Positions 53,190 through 64,000 of a stretch of 64,000 bases of DNA are shown piece after piece; the stretch's first letter is position 1, and every line of letters starts with the position of its first letter. The position numbers and the translations under genes were made by a program. Where the stretch lies: assembly GCA_907163375.1 (NCBI GenBank), contig CAJQUW010003214.1, forward strand, positions 27,233 through 91,232. Reading direction: 5' to 3'. Under the pieces are notes generated by a model, which saw nothing but the letters and a program-made list of their open reading frames with translations, did no database searches and was not told the DNA's origin. The DNA comes from Prostheceraeus crozeri. Lineage: Eukaryota; Platyhelminthes; Polycladida; Euryleptidae.

Positions 53190-54345
53190 AACATACAAAT
53201 ACTGGAAATTCAATATTCATCAAGTCACATGATCACCGCAGGACACTTTAAGAAAGCAGCCAATTCAAAATTCTGTTACATCACACCATATTTTGTGTCA
53301 TCTAACAATGTGATTGTCATTTTTCATGCGGAAATATGATGGAAAATTTCGGTATTGAGTTATAAATGTCAATAAGATATGCGCGTTCAAAAGTAATTAT
53401 GGAAAATATTAACAGCATCTGGAATTAATCTGAAAACATCTCGAAAGGTTCTCGATTTATTTTGAAATAACATTAAGTTATTCAATATAATTTATTAAAT
53501 AATTTCGTAATTTAAGTAGCATTCACATAATAGGCCTATAGAAAGTAGAGCCCGACGCCGACTGTAATTTACTTGTAATTTGTTGATCTAAAATCATGCC
53601 AGTTAATTAAATAAAATCGCTACCTTGTTATGAGTTAATTGTGTATGTTTGATTTTTGATTAATTTATGATCGCGTGATATTCGGAAAGAGTTGAAGTTA
53701 TACATACAGTTACTTCCTAATAAATAAATTCCTATATCCATAATGTAATGATCACAGACATGTAAAACTATATGAGTGCTACATATTTGTGAATGACATA
53801 ACGCAGTTGATCCATAGGTAAAAAAATACCTTATTAATTAATCAAATTTTCCGGAGTGTAAAAATTTGGATAAAAAATTTTAAGTGTCAAACAACGCGGC
53901 TATTACTACATTACTAAGATTGTATCCACAAACTGCAAGTCAACAATGATAAAAGAATACAACGATAATAAAAAATTACGTAATTACTAATAAGAAGCAA
54001 TATGGATTATGTAAATAGGCCTTAAGTGTTCAGTAATTGTTTCATTAATTTTCCTCAGTAGCTTTTCTGTGGTCTATCTATTACGTAGTGTGTGTTTTGT
54101 CTTAAAAATGATGCCATCGAAGTTGAATTCATTAAAGGCTCATGAAATTTTCCCAAAAAATTGATTCCAGCATATCATCGGCGGCGTGGCGTCGGGGTCT
54201 AATAGGAAGTACTTCAATTATGTCGATAAATTTGTTCGAAGATGGAAATCAATATTCAACAACATGCAGATAACATCGAATGATGGGTCCGTTCAAAAAT
54301 GTAACTCGAAATGTAATATAGTAAAAGTACTGCACTGAATTAATT
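53190..54345. other. No recognisable gene
   Basis: Very AT-rich sequence without supported features. Confidence 0.5.
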
Positions 54346-54389
54346 AATATGTTTATTTTCTTCAATAAAAGAATTTTTCTTCATCGTTT

Positions 54390-56860
54390 CCCTACTCTTA
54401 TTCAACTATATCGGACTTATAAATGTGCAGTTTTCAAAGCTCACATCAAGAGGGAACGTGTTAGTTTCTTGCGGGATTGCTTTAAGGAGAAAATAGTACC
54501 AAGAACATTAATGTGGCCATATAAGGCTGACCCAGAGAATCCTTCTCCTGCGACCTAGCAGAATTTTGTTACGATGCCATCTATTCATCAAAACTATAAA
54601 CAGATCCTTATTTCTATAAGATGCGTGTATACGTCGTCGTAATTTACATGGTCAATCATCTCCAGGTAAGTAGTCCGCTGTAGATATCCATGTGCACCAA
54701 GTATGTAATCCTCAGTCGACGAAGTCTCGTGTCCATTTTGAGCATGTTTTGAATTCACTTATTTCTGAAAGTGTGTAATCTGTATTCTGTGTAATTCTGT
54801 ATTTTAGACAATGCTGTCAATTTATCTGGTCACGTTTTGTCCAGAATTAAGCCGGAAAATCTCAGTTTTGGCTTGAATTTTCCTTCACACAACAGTCAGA
54901 AAGAATTTCCGGACTTTCTTGCAAAGACACGTATTGGTAGTGATTTTCAAAACCAATCTCATGCTGGTCAACTGGGCAGTATCTAATATGATGGTTTGGT
55001 GAATGCGGTGAATGCCATCCCAAGGCGGCAAAAATTAGCCTTAAACTCTTCAGATAAATAAATCTATTCACATTTCAAAAGCAGATGGTTATAGGTTATC
55101 CACCAAGACGCGCATTCATGTTCCGTCTGCTAAATTATATAGCCATCTGCTATAACCATCTTAACGTAGATGGTTATAGCAATGTGGTTACACTATTGTT
55201 CAAAGTATAGAAACAAATTATTCAAATGTATACCTGTCTACAATGAACGACACTTTCAGATAACAATGTGTATCTTAATCTTTCGTCCAATACTTTATCT
55301 GTAATGCACAGGAAATTTAACCAAGGTCCGAAGAGCCTTGCCCATGTCTATCCCGAGCACAAAAACTTTATCATGTCTTTTATGTCAGTTTTACCTTCTT
55401 TGCCTTTTGTACACAGTTTACCCAAAATTCACAAGTAAAATGGTCATGTTCGTCCAATCAGTACTTGTTGTAATTTTCCATTTTTTAAGCTGGCGAAATA
55501 GTTATCCTATATAGTCACCTTTGCTGTGTTCATTTTCTTACTGTAATCAAAGAAATTCATATGATGTTTCGGAAAGAATTTCTGAAATCACTGTAAATCC
55601 TACTGATAAATTCGTTTCGCTTGATGTTGTTTCTCTTTTTACTAATGTTCCTTCATTTCCTACGATTTATTTTCTTTCTCGTCCTCCGTCCACTTCTATT
55701 GATTTACCTGTCCGTATTAATGCTTTTTGGATCTTATAAAACTGTCAGTTGATCTTAGGTATTTTTCGTTTGGTAACTGTTTCTATCAACAGATGATAAT
55801 CATTCATTTTCTAGTGTCCGTCATTTTGCTTTGGCATATGTATGGTGATGATGTTTTATCTTTATTTACTTTGGATTTAGATGTATCTTCATTCCTATTT
55901 TCATCATTATGATTTGTGCCCTACCATCAATTTAGCTTTTGATGAGAATCTAATACTTTAATTCCTTTTCTTGATGTTTTTCATTCATCGTTTCAATTGT
56001 TATTTAAGATTTTCTGTCAACCGAAAACCTTCACATTCGAATTCTTACTTGCACTGTTTTCATTCCATCTTCGCTTTATTAAAGACAATGTTGCCCACGC
56101 TTTGTTTTTACGTGCTATGCGTTCATGTATCACAGAACACTCGATGATGAATTTGCCTTAATGTATATTTCAATCTCTTTCTAAACTCGCTTATCCCTCC
56201 ACTGTTTTGAATAGAGGTAAATGTACCTTCTTTTCACTGAAACCTGTCACTCACAATGATTCTGCTCGGTTTTTCAGTTTCTTTTGTTCCTTCTCTTTAT
56301 ACTGCGAGAAATCATCATTTCACTCATTCCTTTGACCATCACCTTGTTTTTAAGCTTCCCTCATGCGTTCGACTTAAACCAATAATTGTAAGAAAACTTA
56401 CTGTGAATACCGGGCAAAAATTGTGTTTAAGAAATTGTGTCAATTTTTCAGTTTGTGTTTTATGTAGGAGGAACTGGACGATCCTTTGATACTCCTTTCA
56501 AAGAACAAAGAAAAGCTATTTCTAATTTTGATATGAATAATGCCCTTGCCTGCCATTCTCACAATACTGAACATTTTATTGATTTTTAAAATTTGTAAGT
56601 TTTGTCGCGTTGCAATAACCTGACTGTCAGACGAGTTTTATAATCTGCCTTTATTAAGTCCAATCAGCCTAATGTACAGAATCTTCAAGATGGTTTTTTA
56701 TCAAGATGATGTACTTACCGCAAAGAGACTTGTTAATAGCGCTCATGCCCGATTAATGTTGTAGCTTTGCATTCTGTCCACACTCTGTCCACTCCACTTT
56801 ACACTTGAAAATGGTTGTAGCATCACCCGGAACGTCATGACTTCGACTTTAGTCTTCATA
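54390..56860 (+). mobile_element. Old Penelope-like element, decayed
   Basis: The plus strand shows, in order: an N-terminal segment (ERVSFLRDCFKEKIVP, about 54,450), an RT block around 55,400-55,740 with KFVSLDVVSLFTNVP (about 55,610), a GIY-YIG remnant around 56,390-56,600 with CRRNW and a histidine-rich continuation, and a terminal segment ending CACCCGGAACGTCATGAC (about 56,826-56,843) that resembles a diverged hammerhead-like tail. Many frame breaks make it much older than the 40-44 kb copy. Its RT is closest to the fragment at 62,826. Confidence 0.75.
55149..55180. repeat. Perfect 13-bp inverted repeat
   Basis: GCTATAACCATCT, a 6-nt loop TAACGT, then AGATGGTTATAGC. A further copy of AGATGGTTATAG lies at about 55,083. 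It sits inside the old Penelope copy and its role is unknown. Confidence 0.7.
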
Positions 56861-56869
56861 AATACATAT

Positions 56870-57660
56870 CCTCTAATTCGGTGTGGTACTTTTATCCTAA
56901 TGATATCATTTGATCACAAAGGATATAAAGTCTATGAAGCTTGTAAAGATCCAACTGTCTATGCCGACATCAAAATGATTCATTATCTAGTACTCAAGGA
57001 CGACTACAGCATCTATGTTTCTAAACAAACGAAAATTGAAAAAAATCGAAATTTTTAGTCATAGAAACCCAACACTCTGTGATAATGAAAGACCTTACTT
57101 ATTACATGTGCTTTTCAGATATTTCCGAATGAATTTTTCAGACATTTCAAGATAGATTTGAGATTTCTCCAAAATGAATTTCAAATATCATCAGCGATCG
57201 GAAATCCTATATTTGAAAATCCATTGGAGAAATCTGAAATCGAGTCAGAAAAAGCTGAAATAAAAATGGAAAAGGTGTAGAACGCAAATGCACATTGAAA
57301 ATAATGACAACAGTTGCGCATTGCTGCTTCGACAGTGCACTTTGTAAAGATTCACGGCTATTATAAGAATAGTGGTCGGATTGCTAGATATCTGTATCAT
57401 CCAGCAGAGACAATACTAATTGAAAGTGTTATCATCTGTGAATGTGTCATTTAGTGCTGCATAGTTTGCAAATCTGTTTGTGAACTCGTTAGGAGGGAAA
57501 CTTTCAATATTTAATAGTTGCAGTTGGAAACAAAATGAAAATCACGGCTTCCCGACGCAATCGGCTTCATCGATTGTCAATACAATGGGCACTGAACAAC
57601 CGCTATCTAAACACATCTCAGGCTGCCTGACGATGAAGCCTGACGTGAAATGCAATGACC
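56870..57660. other. No recognisable gene
   Basis: AT-rich sequence. The segment 57,115-57,260 is built of TTTCAGA and GAAATCTGAAAT-like words, similar in style to 24,600-24,780. Confidence 0.45.
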
Positions 57661-57662
57661 AC

Positions 57663-58771
57663 TTAAATTGTCATGATATGCTGGCGTGATCGAATGCCAG
57701 GTGCAACAAGTAGTTCTGCCCGACGAAGTGACTTCTCATATCTGGTGACAATGACGACAAAGTACGTGAGCAGAAATGCAGAAAATAATTGTTTCCTCAA
57801 ACGATGAGAAGACATAATTCCTTTTCTAGCATCACCAAAAAAGATATTTTGTATTGGCAGGTGAATTGATTTGTCATCAAAGTTAAGCTCATAAAGTGCT
57901 TCACCAGATTTGTGCGCAAGATCTTCATCTTTGATAAAGAAACTCAAGAACTCAAGGAAAATACATTCCAACTCTTCGTGTGTAGTTTCGTACAAGTGAG
58001 AGTGAACAAGTATAGAATACTGAAGCTTCCATAGAGTTTCAGTATCACAATGAGCCTCCTTCTTTCAACAAACAGGCGATCATTTATGCGCCACAGCCTT
58101 TTCAGACCAGCTTTCGTGAACTTCTTTTGACACAGTTTAGTTTGCAAGTTCATTAAAAAGTTTTGTGTGTCTTCTGAAACATTCATTCTTCGAAATATAT
58201 CAATGAGAAGCTGGCGATGAATACCAACATCTTTCTCTCCCAGGTAGGTGTAAAAGAAAACAGTACAAACATCTAAGAGCTCCAAAACGTGACATGCGCA
58301 TTCATAAGAAGAAAACCAGCGAGTAGAACAGTGGTCTAAAGGAAGATGCAATGGAAGTTAGAGAATTTGGCTAACTGTCAGATAGGCATCCCTCCGATCA
58401 GGGGAAGAATTTAAAGTGATTGTGGAGATCAGTAAAAAGAGATTCGACATTAACTTCTAATGCTTGAGTGAACTTTTTTTGCGGCGTCATTTACATAATG
58501 GCAAGTATCCCAATCAATATCAGACAGATTTGGGCAATACCAGGTTTGTCCAATTAGAGCCTACCCTCATTAGTGTAGTCACCATAAGAAACTGAAATAC
58601 AACTGAAAAGTTGACACTTTGCAAAAAAAAGCGAAGCGCGAAATTTTTAGATTTTTCTGTTAGAATTGTCATTACAAACCGCATACCAACGTAGTAACGG
58701 GGGACAGAATGAAATGATTTCTGAATAGATTTTAGATTGGGCCAGGTACACGTGTGCTTCACGTTCTTCAT
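57663..58771 (-). pseudogene. hAT-like (SCAND3/ZBED-type) transposase remnant
   Basis: Three minus-strand frames (58,520-58,771, 57,944-58,351 and 57,663-57,995). The middle one has LDHCSTRWFSSYECACHVLE, matching the H-C-x-T-R-W-L segment of hAT-like transposases and their domesticated relatives. The others contain Leu/Phe-rich helical segments (ELECIFLEFLSFF) expected of the hAT insertion domain. Frames differ between pieces, so it is dead. No terminal repeats were found. The family call rests mainly on the TRW motif. Confidence 0.45.
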
Positions 58772-58925
58772 TCAATTTTTTTCACAGTTTATTGATTATC
58801 TACACGACCCCCAAACCAAGACGTACTGGACATGTCCCTTTTTGCATGCATCCAACTCAATCCAACTACTCACTTAAGCTCACTCATTGAATTGAAGAAA
58901 CACCCGTTGAAGGGTTTTTTCACAA

Positions 58926-58962
58926 TTGTGGATGTTTAGGAGCCAACCCTTCATCAGAGGAC
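58926..58962 (-). ncRNA. Hammerhead-like remnant of a Penelope terminus
   Basis: The minus strand reads CTCTGATGAAGGGTTGGCTC followed by CTAAACATCC. The CUGAUGA box and a four-pair AGGG/UCCU stem are present, but the G of GAAA is changed and stem III is absent. This is the form seen at Penelope ends. Confidence 0.45.
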
Positions 58963-58969
58963 CACGATA

Positions 58970-60360
58970 CACACTATCCACATCTCAGCCAGCATTCAAA
59001 ACCATCACAATTGCTCTCACCCAGGTCACGGTGGATCATGGGAAAGTAATCCTCTCTCGCATATCGAAACAGAAATCTAATAACATTCAATATTTAATGC
59101 TTCCTCGAAACTTTGAATTTAAGGTCATCATATCTCTTCGCGGAGAATTTGGCTGGCTACCTAATCCAGTCCAGTCAGACCTGTCTACACAACCCACTCA
59201 GATTGTGTGCGTGACGCAAACTATTCGGTGACTATTCGACCCCTCAATAGGTCAATGAAAGTCTTTTCCAGTCGACGAATAACTCCAAAGATAGTCTTCG
59301 CTCTAGTATAGCTGTTTCACTGGCGGCTCTACCTTGCACTCGTTGCGAATCTCTTGGATAGAGGATTTATGGTGCGGCTCTCAGAATGATGAACCAGCAT
59401 TCCATGTAGCGTCCTAAATGTAACTTCTCTCGCGGTTTTCATGAGACGCTGATGGTTGAAGCATTCATGTAACTTAATAATAATATTTTAGATTTAATTA
59501 GATTTTTTTAGATTTTATTTTAGATTTTTTTTAATATTTTAGACGACAGTCTGTTAGCGACGAAAACGCCTCTGGTTTACTGTATGCCTATTACAATAGT
59601 TTTTAAGACGCTTCGATTTCAGACACATTTTGTTTACATAACTTGCGTAGTCAATAAAATTCGTTATATGCTAGAAAATTGCCTTCTGTTTATCATGAAT
59701 AATAGCCTTTTCATATAAATCGTCAGTAAAGTGGAGTAATTTTTTCGAGCGGTGTGTACATACTCGGATTTTGAATGGTGAACGTCCTTGGAACAGAAAA
59801 CGGACTTCACCAGTCGACTCAGAATATATGAATTACTATTCAAAAGTGGTCTTGTTTTTCGATAAGATGTCATGATATCTGGAATAATTTTTCGAGCGGA
59901 ATTTAGCGGAATTTAACGTATCGTGCCTCGGAATCCGCCTGGCCCTGATGACTACCTTAATAATTTATACGATACTCTATCTGTAGATGCTCGGTAATTC
60001 ATCATAATAAAACAAAATACATAAAAGGTCGCAAGAAAGGCAAGAAAAAACTTGCTTATCTTTTTAGGATTCTACTGCAAATTTGCTATCATAGAAGTAC
60101 TATAAGTAGGCTACATGCACCTACAATGAAGGATATTATTAATATTTTCATTTTCCAGCTTTCATTCTTCTGGTATACTTGTCAATCATAATTTGTCGAA
60201 TATACTTACAGGTATTTGGCGCTTCTTCTAAGAGCTTTGAGATAAGGATCATTATGCATCCATTAAATCAAACAACTAAATTTTTAACGTTTGCAAAATG
60301 ATGGCAAATCTAATAGAAAAATGTCCTCAGACTTGAACCATTTAAGCACAAAAATTCCTT
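58970..60360. other. No recognisable gene
   Basis: AT-rich sequence with a TTTTAGATTT low-complexity run at 59,480-59,545. A short TCGAGCGGAAT word near 59,893 recurs near 60,943. Confidence 0.45.
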
Positions 60361-60364
60361 GACA

Positions 60365-60410
60365 GCCGAAGACGCTCCGTTTGACCCCACAAGGGCTCGT
60401 CAGTACAGCT
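60365..60410 (-). ncRNA. Second hammerhead-like copy, one core base changed
   Basis: Same spacing as 35,344-35,390 on the minus strand: CTGACGA, a four-pair stem II (GCCC/GGGT), CAAA in place of GAAA, stem III CG-GAG-CG, and TC. Stem I strands (GCTGTA and TTCGGC) pair partly. About 35 nt of flank (AAGGAATTTTTGTGC side) is also shared with the first copy. The changed G suggests an inactive ribozyme. Confidence 0.55.
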
Positions 60411-60419
60411 CGAAATGGT

Positions 60420-62825
60420 TCAAACTAGCCTAAAATATATAGAACTGGCTCTCTACAATCTTTATGATTAGCAAACCTGCGTTTACATGTATAGTCTAGG
60501 TTGGAGTGCAATTGTTGCCGGACTATGTTTATAGTGTGAATGTTAAGTGCAAATCAGGCATTAGTACGCATTGTTATCAATGTTTTTCTATGACTTCAAT
60601 ACGGAGATATAGGACCTAGTATGCTTGACAGCATGCATGATTCGTATAGATCGTGTACATGGCATATGCGAACGTATTTAATGCCATTGTATGAAATAAT
60701 GCTTTCTTGCGGTGTGGAGAGCTGTCATGGAGATTTACTGTTGCATGGGAATGAAATATCGCGTCACGCGGCAACCCTGTCTAGCTATACATGATCTCAG
60801 GAACGAGTACCCGCACATTGCAATTATTTCAAACGTTCGCTGAAAGAATGAAAAAAAAACAATATTTTTACATGATGGAGTAAATTTCATAGATAATTAA
60901 CATTGCAAAAAAATCGCGCGATTGATTCCGTGGCACGATTAATCGAGCGGAATCGATTAACTACGCCCGCCACTGCCGGTATGCTCTGGTGTACCTGAAA
61001 GGAACACATTTACACCCTTAGACTAGACGACACGGCGGTCCCGATCACTGTGCTAATTCTATATAACTTTCATACAATCAACTGCTGCTTCATCCATTTC
61101 GAAGATATCATATTCGAAATAGATGAAATATCAGATAGAGTTCGAAATAAGTTGGCCACACCCGATGTTTGGATCGTTCAATTTGCATGTAATGATTGAC
61201 TTGCTGTTAAAACAAAATACTCAGTTGAGCAAAATTTCGATCTTTATCTTCCAAAATATTTCAACTTTTGAGCCATTTTTATTCATTGACCTTCTAAAAA
61301 GTGGTGCATTTGCATTACCTATGATGTTATTTATGATGAGGCTAGTCTGATAAATATTAGTTAGAATAATTTCAAACGCGTCACAGCAAGGTCCCAAGTT
61401 CGACCCAGACGGATTGTCGAAACTGAGAAAAAGAATATTGGAAAAGAAAAAAAACGACACATCATTCTCTTTTAATGTTTCATTAATTTACACATTATAT
61501 CATTTCTATTTGATTTTATTGAAGTTGTGGAACCAGCCCGGCCTCTCATTCAAGATTTTTAATTAGTCAAACTGCATGAGAATACTAGATAGAATATTCA
61601 GTAGAAAAGGGTCGTTGAAGCATTCTTAAAGACCATGTTTCATTGTTGAATCACAAGCATCACGTCAATAATTATACTCGGTCAGAATCATTCACATGTA
61701 TATCAATGTCCACAATTCTATCAATATTTGCCTCCATTGCCATCCTGCCAATTTATCTGGATACGCCACACTGACATAGACAAGTCATTGACATTATAAA
61801 GCTCTTAATTAGCAATCCACCATTCAAATTGTGATGAACATCTAAAGTCACATGTACGTGCAAGCTGCTAGAATTATGATTCTGTTTTTTTCAATGACTT
61901 TGTTGCATCCAATCCAAGAGAAAAGGAAGATTAGCCAAATCACTGCTTCAAATTCGGTCAATTTGCGGAACATTCGGAGAAAGGGATCTCAGTGAACTTT
62001 TAATTTTTTATCAGTTTGTGGTATAGGGACGCGGCAAAGGCCTGCAATTAGTGGTCTGTTGCCTGACTGACACATAACTATGATATTGGCGAATTTCACA
62101 AGCGTCGCAATGAAAATACTGCAATGAAAATCGATTTTGCAATCAAACGCCATTTTCAGAATAATTAGAACATACTGTATATTAGACAACTGTTATTATA
62201 TCACAACTGAATATGTGACAGATAAAATCAATATCCGTTGTGACATCTGTCATAAAAGACATTTCCATTTTTGTTGCAATTACATAATTTTCGCGCTTCC
62301 CTTCAACCGAGCATCGCTTCAATATTCTTGCAATATAATAATCCAAAATATCAACTTCATTTGTCTTTATGCAATAAATGACATTTTATACAGTTGAAAA
62401 TATCCACCTTTGACTTTCATGCATTATGAAATATATGAATCATTGACGTTGGTCGAATTCCCTTCTTTGCAATCAATAATGTTGCCATTAAATCATACGC
62501 GTTTAAATAGAATGTGGCATTCCTCAAAAATTCAAACCTTTCAATTTTATAAGAAAAATTCCGTCATGACAAAATGTGCTTGAAATACCATAATTCATGA
62601 AATGAACATTAATTATCCGGACGTTTATACCACAAGGGTTTAATGGAGGACTAATCAAGAAGAAAAGCGTTGAGCTTTGTCTACAGACGTTCAATGTCTG
62701 CCGAAATCCCATTCTTTTGAGATGTCGGAATCAAATAAGGATAGGTTGAGGTTCATTCGCCTTGTAGTGAAACAGTGCGCCGGGTAGACCAGCAGAGCAT
62801 GTCCATCATGAGTATAAGAACTTCA
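60420..62825. other. No recognisable gene
   Basis: AT-rich sequence. Around 60,908-60,975 ATCGATTAATCG-type words end in a CAGTGGCGGGCG (minus) transposon-end-like sequence. A GTTCGA box B-like word at about 61,399 may be SINE debris. Confidence 0.45.
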
Positions 62826-63427
62826 TCATGTATTTTAAATCTGTTATTCTTTCTTTACTTTATGCATACGGTTTATCCAAAATTCAAAAGGAAAATTGCC
62901 TTATTCGTCCTATCATTGCTTGCAGTTATTCACCATATTTCAAGTTAGCGAGAGAGCTATCCCGTATATTGTCACTTTTAGTTGGTTTATTTTATTTTGA
63001 TCATTTGAAAATTTCGCATGATCTTTTGGAAAGAATTTCTAAAATCAATGTAAATCCTACTAATGAATTTATTTCGTTTGATGATGTTTCTCTTTTTACT
63101 TATGTTCCTTTATCTCCTAAGATTGATTTTCTCCCTTGTGGTCTTCCGTCCATTTCTTTTGATTTACCTGTCAGTATTAATTGCTTTTTAGATCTTGTAA
63201 AGTTGTCCGTTGATATTAGCTATTTTTCGTTTGGTGACTGTTTCTATAAACCGATTTTTGGTGTTGCGATGGGTATATGGTCATACCCATATGGTGTATG
63301 GGAAATTATCATGTTTAAGGAAATTATCTTGAGGTTGAGCATGAAGGCAATAGAAGGTCTTGGAGTTGCTAATTTAACAAATATTAGGCTACCTCTCCAA
63401 GGCTGTCATGACACGGAGGATCTGTAA
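62826..63427 (+). mobile_element. Penelope-like RT fragment
   Basis: A frame of 199 codons on the plus strand contains the Penelope RT blocks YGLSKIQKENCLIRPI, EFISFDDVSLFTYVP (catalytic Asp region) and YFSFGDCFYKPIFGVAMG. After the last block similarity stops near 63,290. It shares most residues with the fragment at 55,400-55,740 and is of the same subfamily, distinct from the young copy at 40-44 kb. The 5' and 3' parts, including GIY-YIG, were not recognised. Confidence 0.75.
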
Positions 63428-63429
63428 AA

Positions 63430-64000
63430 TACCATCATTCCTTCTGCATTACTATCATGATCAGTCAATTCCTTTGTAATTTCTGTAAAACTACAAAAAT
63501 TTGCATATCTAACATTTGGTGACAAAACCCGAATGCACTCACCTCGAGTTCATTTAATAAAATCAAGAGTGTATACACATTGGGGATTTAACGAATGCGG
63601 AGTTACCACTCTACTTAATACACTTACTCTATGCCACAATGTACATGCAGTTTCGATTTTATTAGATGAACTCGAGTTGTGATCCAGCATCACATGTGAG
63701 ATATGCAAAGTTTGACAGTTTTGGAGAAATTAACATTGAATTGACTGATCATGATAGCAACATAGAAGAAAAAGTGGAATTTTACAAATCCTCCGAGTCA
63801 TGACGGCCTGGGAGAGGCAATGTCTTTTATAACAGCTTCTATGGAAGTGAGTATTACTTTAATGCTCAGTAGTCTTTTTAATAAGAGTATTTTCTTAACG
63901 TAATCATGTTACAAACTACCTGTCATTGAGAGAGCAAAATATAGTAATCAAAGACGATGAACATAATTAACTTTAAAAGATGCAGGCTAAATGGGTCCAC
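63430..64000. other. No recognisable gene
   Basis: AT-rich sequence without supported features up to the window edge. CTCGAGTTCAT and its reverse complement occur at about 63,543 and 63,667, a short inverted pair. Confidence 0.4.

Noticed and set aside
57190-57215. CTGATGA...GAAA on the minus strand as a hammerhead
   Set aside because: No stem II can form between the two boxes and no stem I partner is present.
61370-61410. SINE or tRNA from the AGTTCGACCC box B-like word
   Set aside because: No box A at the proper distance upstream and no tail.

Overview
The window is an AT-rich, intron-bearing, repeat-dense piece of an animal genome. Short GT-AG introns, TATA and AATAAA signals, Penelope-like retroelements with GIY-YIG endonucleases, an RTE-type LINE, P-element, mariner and hAT transposons and a tRNA-derived SINE all point to an invertebrate. 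The frequent ACATGTA words would suit a marine one, but the phylum cannot be fixed from this sequence. I see no ordinary single-copy host gene that I can name.

Region 1 (about 1 to 21,130) is most simply read as one large Polinton/Maverick (adintovirus-like) fossil. Its core parts are: family B DNA polymerase (+, 4,611-8,581); two tandem paralogous structural-type genes (-, 8,763-11,625); a cluster on the opposite strand with PC4-like repeats and a TBP-like protein (+, 11,664-12,934); an adenain-like cysteine protease; a major-capsid-like protein; basic core-type proteins; an rve integrase with chromodomain; and an A32/FtsK-like packaging ATPase (all -, 12,987-17,840). An accessory module follows (-, 17,890-20,982) with two RING-like fingers and an exonuclease-like domain. 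A left accessory module (505-4,379) holds several unknown small genes. Polymerase, left-module and right-module genes share one promoter layout (CCAAT box, TATA box, TCATTC-type start region). Two genes, 16 kb apart and on opposite strands, have an intron of 67-68 nt directly after the ATG. This is why I extend the element beyond its core. Several frames are still long, but the element is broken in roughly ten or more places. Two foldback elements sit in it. No terminal inverted repeats or target duplication were found.

Region 2 (21,130 to 31,300) is repeat-rich non-coding DNA: GGAGTC-type and GTCGCACGAC-type degenerate repeats, a 1.03-kb hAT-like non-autonomous element with perfect 8-bp target duplications, a 172-bp-period repeat, and an RTE-type LINE that keeps its 5' region and endonuclease but lacks its reverse transcriptase.

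Region 3 (31,316 to 53,185) is framed by two pieces of a P-element/THAP9-type transposase on the minus strand. Their facing ends carry a splice donor and acceptor of matching phase, so they look like two exons split by a 20.6-kb intron. That interval contains a hammerhead-ribozyme-like motif, a very young 4.3-kb Penelope-like composite insertion with 14-bp target duplications, a tRNA-derived SINE, a second Penelope 3' end, a 1.4-kb mariner of DD41D spacing and a short palindromic MITE.

Region 4 (53,200 to 64,000) holds two older Penelope-like copies, a hAT-like transposase remnant and further hammerhead-like motifs. The rest is AT-rich sequence in which I recognise nothing.
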